45,128 nucleotides of DNA from assembly GCA_035696165.1 (NCBI GenBank), contig DASRQX010000136.1:1-45128 (forward strand). Reading direction: 5' to 3'. The notes beneath the pieces are model-generated. The model had not been told where the DNA came from, made no database searches, and worked only from the letters and a program-made list of their open reading frames with translations. Both the position numbers and the translations under genes were made by a program. Source of the stretch: Palsa-883 sp035696165 (GTDB lineage: Bacteria > Pseudomonadota > Alphaproteobacteria > Acetobacterales > Acetobacteraceae). Below, piece after piece: positions 7,621 through 15,416 of this stretch (positions within the stretch are counted from its first letter, which is position 1; each line of letters begins with the position of its first letter).

Positions 7621-8840
7621 GACCGCCGCCACAGCCGCGCGCCTCCTGGCCTTCCAACGACGACACCGCCGGCTTCAACCTGATCGTCATCCTCGTCGGG
7701 GTCTGCCTTGGAGCCTACCTGGTCTGGACGAATTATCATGGGACGATCAGCGCCGCGGTGATGGCTGTGATGCACCGGGAAATCCTGCTGATCGACCACT
7801 TCACCCATCGCTTCGACGTGGCTGACCAGCAGATGGCAGCCGCCGATCCGAATGGGGTGACGTTGCGCGACCTCTACGGGATCGCTCAGGCGGTCGGAAT
7901 GTTCTTCCGCATCCCGGCGACGGTATTCATTGTTTTGCTGGCGGCGATCTGCACCGTCCGCGCCGCGCCGTCGCGTTACAAGCGCGGCTTCGATCTCGAT
8001 GCCCTGATCCGTGAACAGGCTTTGGTCTTTCGCAGCACCGCCGCCTTCGTCAGACGCCACCTGCGGCTGGTGCCGCCGCCGGCTGGCGCCCCGCGCCCGG
8101 CTGACTACGCGCTCACGGCCGAGGAATGGATCGATCGCTTTGCCCGCAACCGCCATGGAGCGTTCGACGAGAGCGCAGCCCACGCTGCGCTCGCCGTGCA
8201 GCTGGGCGCCCGTTGGAAGGGGCCGCAGGACGCGGCACCTGTGGTGCGCTGCCTTTTCGCGGCTTTCGCGTTGCATCTTTCCCAGCGACGAGAGGAAGCG
8301 CTGAGCTTGCTGGGGGATGCTTCCGCCGCCCTGGGCAGTCAGGATGAGGCACAGCCGTCCGGTCCGGATCAGCCGCTCGCCCTGCCCGCCTCCATCCTGG
8401 CCAAGGCCGACGCTCTGATCGCCGACCCGAAAGGTCTGGTCGAGGCCCGCGCGGTGACGGCTCGGCATGCCTACGCGACAACCGCTATGATGACGTTGCT
8501 CAACACTGCGCGCCTGCATGCCGGCGTCCTCGCGCCGGCCCAATTCGCGTGGCTCAAGCTGGTGGATAGGTCGCTCTGGTATGCGTTGCATTCCCTTGGT
8601 TACGAGACCGAGGGGTTCGGTCGCTACTTGCATCCCAACCCGCGCGTGGAAGCCTTGGGTGCCAGGGGCCATTGGGCGGTCGAGCGGCTTGTTGGCGCGC
8701 CGGTCGTCGCTCCCAGCCCGGAGCGGGCAATCGAGGCGCTGCGCAGGCAGCTACCGGAAATCGCCGTGGGCAGCGATGCAAGTCAACCACAGTTTCGGCC
8801 GGATCGATTTCAAACCGGCACCGAACAGATACCAATCTGA
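7617..8840 (+). CDS. icmP: IcmP/DotM-type (TrbA-like) coupling-complex protein
   Basis: Inner-membrane partner of the DotL coupling ATPase in type IVB systems, 407 residues (about 376 in Legionella). Two membrane segments lie in the first 120 residues (about 20-38 and about 98-116), followed by a large cytoplasmic domain. The family-typical C-terminal block is clear: HAYATTAMMTLLNTAR, LAPAQFAWLKLVDRSLWYAL, then a Gly-rich HW motif. It overlaps the transglycosylase stop by four bases. In Dot/Icm, icmP and icmO (dotL) are adjacent. Here dotL lies 2.5 kb downstream, so something has been inserted between them. Confidence 0.88.
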   Translation: MRPPPQPRASWPSNDDTAGFNLIVILVGVCLGAYLVWTNYHGTISAAVMAVMHREILLIDHFTHRFDVADQQMAAADPNGVTLRDLYGIAQAVGMFFRIPATVFIVLLAAICTVRAAPSRYKRGFDLDALIREQALVFRSTAAFVRRHLRLVPPPAGAPRPADYALTAEEWIDRFARNRHGAFDESAAHAALAVQLGARWKGPQDAAPVVRCLFAAFALHLSQRREEALSLLGDASAALGSQDEAQPSGPDQPLALPASILAKADALIADPKGLVEARAVTARHAYATTAMMTLLNTARLHAGVLAPAQFAWLKLVDRSLWYALHSLGYETEGFGRYLHPNPRVEALGARGHWAVERLVGAPVVAPSPERAIEALRRQLPEIAVGSDASQPQFRPDRFQTGTEQIPI

Positions 8841-8913
8841 TTTGCACTACAGATGCGAACCACGAAGTTCTCGGTGTCGCCTCGCATTTTGTCCGATGGT
8901 CTCGTGCGGCAGT

Positions 8914-8950
8914 GAACGATCACCGTTCGCGAAAAGCGGCGCGATCGTTC
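8914..8950 (+). terminator. Possible hairpin downstream of icmP
   Basis: A perfect 8-base inverted repeat (GAACGATC at 8914-8921, GATCGTTC at 8943-8950) around a 21-base loop lies 74 bases after the icmP stop. No T-run follows, so this is at best a weak or factor-dependent terminator. The rest of 8841-9144 shows no gene. Confidence 0.3.
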
Positions 8951-9144
8951 TTCGTGCCAAGGACACGCGGAGCTGGGGAATGAGCGCCGAGAATACACCG
9001 GCAAACATGAAGTTCTACGGTCGCGGGGCCGGTCCGTCGCGCCAGGCAAGGATCGTTTCCGTTGCTTCACTTTCGCCGGCGGGGCAAACAATCGTGAGAA
9101 GAGCGGGACTCACCCGCGTCCTCGATTGAATCGCGACGCGTCTG

Positions 9145-9453
9145 ATGGTCGCCCCCCACTGCAGCCCGCTCACGCCGAGCGGTCGCCTGCTGTGTGGATA
9201 CATCGTAGCGGTCAGCCTGTCGCTCTTGATCGCCCTCGTGAGCCTCGTCGCTCCAGCGCTCGGTGTACCCGACCAGATCCTATCTCCATTGATGTTCGCG
9301 GCCGTGATCGGATGCGGCCACCAGATGCTGATCACCGCTGGTTTTGCTGACGCGATTGCAGGAGGCCTGACTGCATGGCCGGACAGACCGACACCGCGTG
9401 GGATACTGCTTTCTCCTGCACCCTGCTCCTCTGCGTTTTGGTCCTGCTGGTGA
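9145..9453 (+). CDS. Small membrane protein, unidentified
   Basis: 102-residue frame with two hydrophobic segments (CGYIVAVSLSLLIALVSLVA, then SPLMFAAVIGCGHQMLITAG), so the product would be a short two-pass inner-membrane protein. The C-terminal 25 residues run into the next small frame and look less natural, and a shift of one base near 9368 would end the protein just before the next start. The start is weakly supported. It may be one of the small membrane subunits found in type IVB clusters, but I cannot match it to IcmC, IcmD or IcmV. Confidence 0.35.
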   Translation: MVAPHCSPLTPSGRLLCGYIVAVSLSLLIALVSLVAPALGVPDQILSPLMFAAVIGCGHQMLITAGFADAIAGGLTAWPDRPTPRGILLSPAPCSSAFWSCW

Positions 9454-9563
9454 TCGCAGGGTTGAAGCTTCGCGACGATAAACAACTCGGCCTGCTCCTC
9501 CTGTGTGTCGTTGCGTTGCACGCAACGATGGGCTACTGGGTCTGCGGCATTTCGGTATCTTGA
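9375..9563 (+). CDS. Small membrane protein, unidentified
   Basis: 62-residue frame with a good GGAGG (9361-9365) nine bases before its ATG. It encodes two short hydrophobic stretches (FSCTLLLCVLVLLVIAGLKL and QLGLLLLCVVALHATMGYWV) separated by a charged turn, which suggests a hairpin membrane protein. It overlaps the preceding small membrane ORF by 79 bases. Function unknown; its place in the transfer cluster hints at a minor channel subunit. Confidence 0.4.
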   Translation: MAGQTDTAWDTAFSCTLLLCVLVLLVIAGLKLRDDKQLGLLLLCVVALHATMGYWVCGISVS

Positions 9564-9881
9564 TGGCGGCGTCGGCGGATCCCTGGTTTGCGGCGGCTCA
9601 GTGAGTGACGTGCGTGGACTACGTTGACCGCATCGGCCCGTCAGGTCCTCGGGGTGAACGGTGCCGTCGCGCAGGCCGTTGAATTCCGCTCCAGTCAGGA
9701 CCATCCGTCCAAACGTTGTGAGCGGATTGCGTCGGCAAGCGTTGAGATGTTCCTGATTCGTATCGTTCAATCGCTCTGCCCGGGGCAACATTTCGGGGGT
9801 GGAGGGCTGGAACCATCGACTGATCCGGATCGTGACCTGGTTCAGCCAGCCACAGGGTCCGCCGGCGCCCAGGCCCACGCG
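9564..9881. other. No confident gene
   Basis: Just over 300 bases between the small membrane ORFs and the opposite-strand gene below. A plus-strand frame from GTG 9799 to 10062 reads through here but runs antisense over the next gene. No promoter or repeat stands out. Confidence 0.4.
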
Positions 9882-10316
9882 CTACGCGGCCGAATGGGAC
9901 ATGAGCGACGCGGTCGGCGCGACCGACATCCTTCCGGGCGCGAACGCCAGGAGTCCTACACAGGCAGACTGGCAGATTTCTCCAGGTCCGACCTCGATCA
10001 CCGTGTCGAGGGATCGCAGAAGGTCTGCCAACTGGTACATATTAGCATCGAAGCCGCCGTAGCTGCCAAGGTCGACCTTTCGGACTGGTGATCCGGCTTG
10101 CCCGATGGCCTTCCGCGCAGCGGCGACAAATGTGGCGTTGATCGATCCTGCGAGCCTCAGTGTTCCGTCGACCTCGATCTTGGCGGTGGGCGGCGCACCG
10201 AGGACAACGCCGGCGCAGTGGTCGATCGTCCCGATGAACAGAGCAATCCCGCTGAGGAAAACCGCGAGACCACTCACCGTGATCCAGATCGGAACACAGC
10301 GGAATGCGGCTGCCAT
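9882..10316 (-). CDS. ClpP-like (COG3904-type) periplasmic/membrane protein, probably C-terminally short
   Basis: 144-residue protein with one N-terminal membrane anchor (ITVSGLAVFLSGIALFIGTI), then a domain with the layout of predicted ClpP-like periplasmic proteins: a GTL/GSI strand, PVRKVDLGSYGG, and a GEICQSACVGLLAFA segment carrying the SAC motif where the serine nucleophile region sits. The chain stops at MSHSAA, just where family members normally continue past a histidine for several dozen residues, so it may be truncated. It is encoded against the direction of the transfer genes and has an AAGG stretch upstream of its ATG. Function unknown. Confidence 0.55.
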   Translation of the reverse strand: MAAAFRCVPIWITVSGLAVFLSGIALFIGTIDHCAGVVLGAPPTAKIEVDGTLRLAGSINATFVAAARKAIGQAGSPVRKVDLGSYGGFDANMYQLADLLRSLDTVIEVGPGEICQSACVGLLAFAPGRMSVAPTASLMSHSAA

Positions 10317-10439
10317 AAAATGTTCCTTGACTTCAACGGTGACAGATCGGGGTCGGGTGGAACATGGGCGGCCCGGTCATCGCTTCAGGCCTAGGCGGAC
10401 GGCAAAGACACCGCGCAGGCGAGCTGGTGCGGCCTGCGC

Positions 10440-10805
10440 CTATTCGGCTACCTGCTCGTCCGGGCGCGGCTCTATCCCCAGCTCCTGTCGGATGTGGGCA
10501 AACTTCCGTGGGTCGGCGAAGCGGCCGTCGGCCATCATCTCTCGCAGCGCTGCCAGGCCAGCTTCGGTGAAGAACAGCCGGGGCGGCCGAACGGCGGAAT
10601 CGAGGCGCATCAGCCCCCGCTTTACCAGGTCTTGCGCAGTTGCCGATAGCTTTGGCTGGCGCGCATTCGGGCCACCTCTCCAGGTTTTGAGCATGAACCC
10701 TTCGGCGACGGTCGGCAGCGTGCTCATGAACTGATCCAACTCGCCGCGGATGTAGGCACGCTCGCGGGGGGTGAACTCGATCGTTTCAATTCTCGGATTT
10801 CGCAT
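10440..10805 (-). CDS. Conserved hypothetical protein, winged-helix-like
   Basis: 121-residue soluble protein. The C-terminal half (AVRPPRLFFTEAGLAALREM, then DPRKFAHIRQELGIEP) follows a helix-strand-helix order typical of winged-helix proteins, and the phrase resembles conserved hypothetical proteins I recall from Rhodospirillales mobile regions. It could be a small regulator, but no clear recognition helix is visible. It is encoded opposite to the flanking transfer genes and sits 123 bases from the 9882-10316 gene in the same orientation, so the two may form a small inserted unit. Confidence 0.6.
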   Translation of the reverse strand: MRNPRIETIEFTPRERAYIRGELDQFMSTLPTVAEGFMLKTWRGGPNARQPKLSATAQDLVKRGLMRLDSAVRPPRLFFTEAGLAALREMMADGRFADPRKFAHIRQELGIEPRPDEQVAE

Positions 10806-10924
10806 GGTGGACAGCTTAGCACAGGGCAGCCCGGCGCACCCGCTCTGGCAGTACTTTCAGGGACGCCGTTCGCAGAAACCTGTGTGACCGTGCAGCCCAG
10901 GCAGCAATGAATGGAGCCGGGCGC

Positions 10925-11353
10925 ATGAATTTCGAGATACCCGATGGGGCCCAGGTCCAGGTCATCATCGGCAAGGCCCCGGTTCTGGCCTTGCCGGACG
11001 GGACGGAGGCCGAGCGCCCGAAGTCCTCGCCGGGCCGTCCGATCCTGATGGCCGCGATCGCTGTGTTGCTGCTCGCCGGCGCCTTCACCGGTGGACGCCT
11101 GGTTGGAGCGCATGGCGCTCATACCGGGGTGGCCTCGGCAACCGAGGCCGTTCCCCATCCACCTCCGCCGCCGGTCCGCCAGGGCCTTCCCGACCACGCC
11201 CTCGATGATCCGGCGGCCGGCAACGCGGCTGGGCGGGTGCCCGAGGCGTTCCAGCGCGAGCTTCAGCAGCAGCCGACCCTAGTGCCGGCGCCCGGCCAGC
11301 CGGCGGCCCCTCCGCCCACAGCCGGAAAGAACGCCTTCGGTCTGGAGAACTAA
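10925..11353 (+). CDS. Single-pass membrane protein upstream of dotL
   Basis: 142-residue bitopic protein: a short cytoplasmic part beginning MNFEIPDG, one membrane helix (ILMAAIAVLLLAGAFTGGRL) at about residues 40-60, and a long proline/alanine-rich periplasmic tail (HPPPPPVRQG, APGQPAAPPPTAG). ATG 10925 is preferred over ATG 10907 because GGAG lies eight bases before it. The gap to the dotL GTG start is three bases, so the two are co-translated. A one-helix, Pro-rich protein beside the coupling ATPase could link the coupling complex to the periplasmic channel, but I know no named family for it. Confidence 0.65.
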   Translation: MNFEIPDGAQVQVIIGKAPVLALPDGTEAERPKSSPGRPILMAAIAVLLLAGAFTGGRLVGAHGAHTGVASATEAVPHPPPPPVRQGLPDHALDDPAAGNAAGRVPEAFQRELQQQPTLVPAPGQPAAPPPTAGKNAFGLEN

Positions 11354-11356
11354 GGC

Positions 11357-13705
11357 GTGGCTGTCGTGCGCCAGATCGTCGGCCCGCAGGAGCAGTTCGA
11401 GCGTACCGGCGCCCAGAGCCTCCGCGACATCCGCCCGTTCACGACGCGGCTGTCCGAAGGGTTGCGCAGCTCGGCGTCCGGGCTGGTTCTGGCGACCTGT
11501 GCCGGTGTGACGTTCTTCGAACCCGCTTCCATCGATGTGGCAGTGCCGCTCGCCGCGGTCTACGCGCTTTGGGTGCTGACTCGTCGCGTGCGATTGCCGA
11601 TGCGCCTGCCCCGATCGGCCGATTGCTCCGATGTCAGCAATCCGACGCCCGGCTCACGCCAGCCCAAGCCGGCGAACGGTACCTTTTTCATCGGCTGGAG
11701 CACCTCCGGCCAGGAGCTTTGGGTAACCGCCGAAGACGCACGTCAGCACATCGCCATTCCGGGCACGACCGGTGCCGGCAAGACGACGGCTATCCTGAGC
11801 CTGCTGAGCAACGCGCTCGCTCAGGGATCGGGCTTCGTGCTGGTGGACGGCAAGGCGGACCGCGACCTGTTCGGCAAGGTGATAGCACTCGCCCGTCGCT
11901 TCGGTCGCGACGATGACGTGCGGGTGCTGAACTTCATGGTCGCCTCTGGCTTGAAGGACAGTCACACCTTTAACCCATTCTCGATCGGCAATGCCGACGC
12001 CATCCGCGAACTGCTGGCGAGCCAGCTTGGCGACCAGGCACAAAACGACCCGAACGGTGTCTTCCGCGAGCGCGCCGTCGCGCTGATCGGCACGATCGCG
12101 CCGGTGCTCGTCTGGCTCCGTGACCACAAAGGCGTCCCGCTCAACATCGAAGTCATCCGCTTCTCGATCGAGCTGCGCTGGATCTGGAGGCTGGCGATGG
12201 AAAAGATCGTCCTGCTGCGTGATCCGGACAGCGGCAATGTCACGGAGCTCGATGTCAACGGTGAGATCCCCGAGGACATCACCTGGCCGCTGCGCTCTTA
12301 TCTCGGCGAGCTGCCCGGCTATGATCCGTCGTTGCCGCTGGCGAAGCAGAGAGGCGACGAGCCGTCGAAGCAGCACGGCTTCGCGCAATTCTACTTCACC
12401 GCGACCTTCACCCAGCTCGCGGTCTCGCTTGGCCACATCTTCCGGGTGCAGTCGAGCGACATCGAGATGCGCGACGTGGTGCTGAACCGCCGCATCCTGG
12501 TGGTGAACCTACCCGCGCTGGAAAACTCCGACGCGACCCTCGCCGCGCTCGGCAAGCTGGTGGTGGCGGCGCTGCGCGGGATGATGGCGCAGCTGCTCGG
12601 CGCCTCGCTGGAGGGGAACTACACCGAGGCCGACAAGCCCGGCATGGGCCCCTCGCCTTTCCCTGTCGTCCTCGATGAATTGGCCTACTACGCGACCAGC
12701 GGCCTTGACCGCATGCTGGCGATGGGCCGCGGCCTGAATATCTGCTTCATGCTGGGTTTCCAGGAAGTCTCCGGCATTTGGGCGCGCCTCGGTGAGAAGA
12801 CCGCCAGTCTGCTCGGCAACGCGAACTTGACGATCGCTATGCGGCAGCAGGACGCGGGACGCACCCGCGAGTGGATCGAGAAGACCGCTGGCCAGACCTA
12901 CATCACGCAAGCGACGGCCTATCTGGGTGCGGGCGACGGCGCCTATCGCGAGGCGCGTCATGCCGAGGTCCGGCCAGTCTCCCGCGTGAACTGGAATGAC
13001 CTGACGTCATTGATCGAGGGCGAGGCGATCGTACTATTCGGCGGGCGGCGCATCTATGCCCGTGTCTTCTACGCTAAGATCGACGACGCCGGACCAAAGC
13101 GCCTCGGCCGGAGCGTCATGCTCAGGGCGCCTGACCCGGACGCTGTGCGGGGACGCTTACAGCGATCCGCGTCGATGGCCGCGGCGATCGAGCGTGGCGC
13201 GCTGATCCTTGGCGACAAGGAGGAGGTCGTGCCCGCCCTGGCGGACCTGATCCGGGCGTTCGACAAAGCGGCACGATCAGGCGGCTCGCCGGCGTCGTGC
13301 GCGCGGGCATCCCTGGAAGTGCTTGCCAAGCTTCCGGTAGATCCGTCCGTCCCGCGGCCGCCGCCGCCGGTAGACGGCACACCGGTCACCACGGTCTCGC
13401 CGATGCTCTGGGCGGCGAACACGGTGCCGGTTGCCGGTCCATGGGCCGAGGGGCCGCCCGTGGAGCCGATCGAGACGATCCTGCTGCGGGGGCTGGCGGC
13501 CATCGAACTGGCGGCTGGGGCGCAAGCGGCGGATGCGCATCGCGCCGCCATGGCGGCTTTGAGTGAGCGCGACGGGGCAATGGCGCGGCCCAACCAAGTT
13601 GAGCCGCCGTCGATGAGCGCCGAGGCTTTCCGCACGCATCTGCTGGCCGTTCTGAGCGAGCTGCGCCGGGTGCTGCCGTCGTCAATGGTGCGGAGCGCCG
13701 CATGA
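11357..13705 (+). CDS. dotL: DotL/IcmO (TrbC-like) type IV coupling protein
   Basis: Coupling ATPase that recruits substrate DNA-protein complexes or effectors to the type IVB channel. At 782 residues it has almost exactly the length of Legionella DotL (about 783). Two hydrophobic segments lie in the first 80 residues; Walker A is GTTGAGKTT (residues 136-144); the Walker B strand is FPVVLDELAYY (about 435-445). Family blocks such as GRGLNICFMLGFQEVSGI, SLLGNANLTIAMR and VNWNDLTSLIEGEAIVLFGG are all present. The C-terminal 150 residues are Ala/Pro-rich, as expected for the adaptor-binding region. GTG 11357 is the start, just after the small membrane protein gene. The frame is intact. Confidence 0.93.
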   Translation: MAVVRQIVGPQEQFERTGAQSLRDIRPFTTRLSEGLRSSASGLVLATCAGVTFFEPASIDVAVPLAAVYALWVLTRRVRLPMRLPRSADCSDVSNPTPGSRQPKPANGTFFIGWSTSGQELWVTAEDARQHIAIPGTTGAGKTTAILSLLSNALAQGSGFVLVDGKADRDLFGKVIALARRFGRDDDVRVLNFMVASGLKDSHTFNPFSIGNADAIRELLASQLGDQAQNDPNGVFRERAVALIGTIAPVLVWLRDHKGVPLNIEVIRFSIELRWIWRLAMEKIVLLRDPDSGNVTELDVNGEIPEDITWPLRSYLGELPGYDPSLPLAKQRGDEPSKQHGFAQFYFTATFTQLAVSLGHIFRVQSSDIEMRDVVLNRRILVVNLPALENSDATLAALGKLVVAALRGMMAQLLGASLEGNYTEADKPGMGPSPFPVVLDELAYYATSGLDRMLAMGRGLNICFMLGFQEVSGIWARLGEKTASLLGNANLTIAMRQQDAGRTREWIEKTAGQTYITQATAYLGAGDGAYREARHAEVRPVSRVNWNDLTSLIEGEAIVLFGGRRIYARVFYAKIDDAGPKRLGRSVMLRAPDPDAVRGRLQRSASMAAAIERGALILGDKEEVVPALADLIRAFDKAARSGGSPASCARASLEVLAKLPVDPSVPRPPPPVDGTPVTTVSPMLWAANTVPVAGPWAEGPPVEPIETILLRGLAAIELAAGAQAADAHRAAMAALSERDGAMARPNQVEPPSMSAEAFRTHLLAVLSELRRVLPSSMVRSAA

Positions 13706-13753
13706 TGGCGATGGCCGGCCATCCGCGGCCGGCCGAGCGGCGCGAGGCGAAGA

Positions 13754-14062
13754 ATGCCGTATTACGATCGGTGCGTCGGCGCGGACGTCGCGAAGGTGAG
13801 CGTCATGGTTCCGGCCGAGCGCATTCCTGCACTTCGCCCGATTCTTCTCGATTGGCGCCGCGACGCGAAGTTGCTGCTGGAGTCCGACCTGCTGTCGGCC
13901 GATCCGATCCTGCAGATCCGACGGTGTTTGCCGGCTCCTTCGGATCAAGTCGCCGATCACCGCTGTCGAAACACGACGACCGTCAAGGCGCGGCCGCTGG
14001 CGCTGCAACCGCGTCCCGGCGGGCGCCGCGTTTACGTGCCCAAACGGCGCTCACAGCCATGA
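13754..14062 (+). CDS. Small conserved-looking hypothetical protein
   Basis: 102 residues. The first half (VSVMVPAERIPALRPILLDW, then SDLLSADPILQIRR) resembles short soluble proteins I recall from alphaproteobacterial plasmids, where a VPxxR...LR start is followed by a SADQILQIH-like helix. The second half is basic and low in pattern, so a frameshift near 13930 cannot be excluded. It lies 48 bases after dotL with a weak GAGGCGAAG ribosome-binding stretch. Function unknown. Confidence 0.4.
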   Translation: MPYYDRCVGADVAKVSVMVPAERIPALRPILLDWRRDAKLLLESDLLSADPILQIRRCLPAPSDQVADHRCRNTTTVKARPLALQPRPGGRRVYVPKRRSQP

Positions 14063-14096
14063 CGGCAGCGTCACACACATGAGAGGTCCTAGATCG

Positions 14097-14777
14097 ATGA
14101 CACCCCGCCGGATCGCAATCGCTGCTGGATTGGCCTGCTGGTCGGCCGCCCCGCTTCCGGCCCTGGCGCAGCCAACCCCGCTTCTGCCGCCTGCCGGGTC
14201 GCTGACGGGCAACGGCCGGCAGTCCTACACGCACTCGGCCAGCGCGACAGCGCTGCCATCGCCGACGCTACCGACCGATGCCCCGCCAGGCGCGTTCCTG
14301 GACGTGGCGCGCATGGCTCTGCGGGGCGGGCGAACGGGAGAGGTGCAAGAGGCGTTGGAGGGCGCCGAGACCCGCTTGCTCGATCGCCCCCTGGGGCCTG
14401 CACAGATCGACGCGCCGGACGACACCCCTGCGGTGTTGGATATCGGTGTGGCTCGCCGCGCGCTTGCTCGGCGCGATCGGTCGGGCGCGATCCGCGCGAT
14501 CGACGAGGCGCTCGCAGCGTCGGCACTTGCCGCCCGGCCAATGGCACCAGTGCCCGTGGCCTCGGCTCCCGCCGCCATTCCAGCGCCGGCGCCGCCGGTC
14601 CCCACGGTGACGTACGCCCTTCTTCCCGGGCACTGGCAACTGGACGGCGCGCGATATGTATGGGTGCCCCCGGACACGAGCCTGCGCCGTGTCGAGGACC
14701 GGCCGTTCGTGCAGGGGCACTACGTCTGGAGGGGCGGAGAATGGACTTGGGTACCAAGACATTTTGGTGCTGAGTGA
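14097..14777 (+). CDS. Secreted protein with YXWXPGHW-type repeat
   Basis: 226 residues. A signal peptide (RIAIAAGLACWSAAPLPALA) is followed by a proline-rich region, a helical central part, and a C-terminal domain with two aromatic repeats: LLPGHWQLDGARYVWVP and VQGHYVWRGGEWTWVP. These repeats resemble the YXWXPGHW motif found in exported proteins of alpha- and betaproteobacteria, whose role is unknown. ATG 14097 is preferred; it follows AGAGG (14082-14086) with a ten-base spacer. Position at the end of the transfer cluster suggests an envelope accessory for the conjugation machine, but that is inference. Confidence 0.65.
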   Translation: MTPRRIAIAAGLACWSAAPLPALAQPTPLLPPAGSLTGNGRQSYTHSASATALPSPTLPTDAPPGAFLDVARMALRGGRTGEVQEALEGAETRLLDRPLGPAQIDAPDDTPAVLDIGVARRALARRDRSGAIRAIDEALAASALAARPMAPVPVASAPAAIPAPAPPVPTVTYALLPGHWQLDGARYVWVPPDTSLRRVEDRPFVQGHYVWRGGEWTWVPRHFGAE

Positions 14778-15416
14778 TGCACCCGATGCAGGCGACTTCC
14801 AAGCTGGCCGGCGTCTGTTGCAGGCAATGATCGCGGGTCGCGAATGAGAGCGGCGTGATGAAGCGGATCGATCCTCGTCTCCGTGGAAGCTGCCTATGAC
14901 ATCGAGATGGCCGCCATGCCGTTGTACGAACGGGTCACGGTCTTCATGATCAGCAGTTACGATATGCCGCTGGCTGCTGAGGTCGTTGGTGAGGATAGGA
15001 AGCGGACCTAGACGACATGCTCGGCGGGAGTCCGCGTCGCGCCCATTTCGGTCGCTCAGCCGAAGCTGGCATCCTTTGCAGAGCAGTCATTAAGGGTGGC
15101 GGTGACTCTACGGAAATCATGGGGAAGCAGTCGTTTCCGACTAGGGAATGTCGTCTATTGCCAGGGCGCCTGCTGTGTCTGGCTTGCTTGTTCTCGGCGA
15201 CCTGGGTCTGAACGTTACGTCCGCTCATTCGCCAAATCCTGGCCGCGAATACGGCCTGCGCACGAGGTTCCGGTATGGCATGCGCTGGTTCACGTTGATG
15301 TGAACCAGTCGCCTGATAATATTCACGGATTTAATCGTTTCGCCATATCCGCGTCATCTGAATTGGAGGCTCGCCCTCATACGCTGCCCGTCACGATTGA
15401 TGGGGGAGTCCAAGAT
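14778..15416. other. No confident gene
   Basis: About 640 bases with short frames in all registers and no family resemblance. A frame open upstream of the phosphodiesterase from 15096 adds 107 residues without a pattern and is not accepted as part of that protein. This marks a change of context: transfer genes end to the left, metabolic cargo starts to the right. Confidence 0.4.

Noticed and set aside
9799..10062. 87-residue plus-strand frame with protein-like start
   Set aside because: Overlaps the ClpP-like minus-strand gene antisense and loses pattern after about 35 residues.
14857..15009. Short reading (VEAAYDIEMAAMPLYERVTV) that recalls ferritin-like YciE proteins
   Set aside because: Too short and without a start codon in frame; resemblance too weak to claim a remnant.
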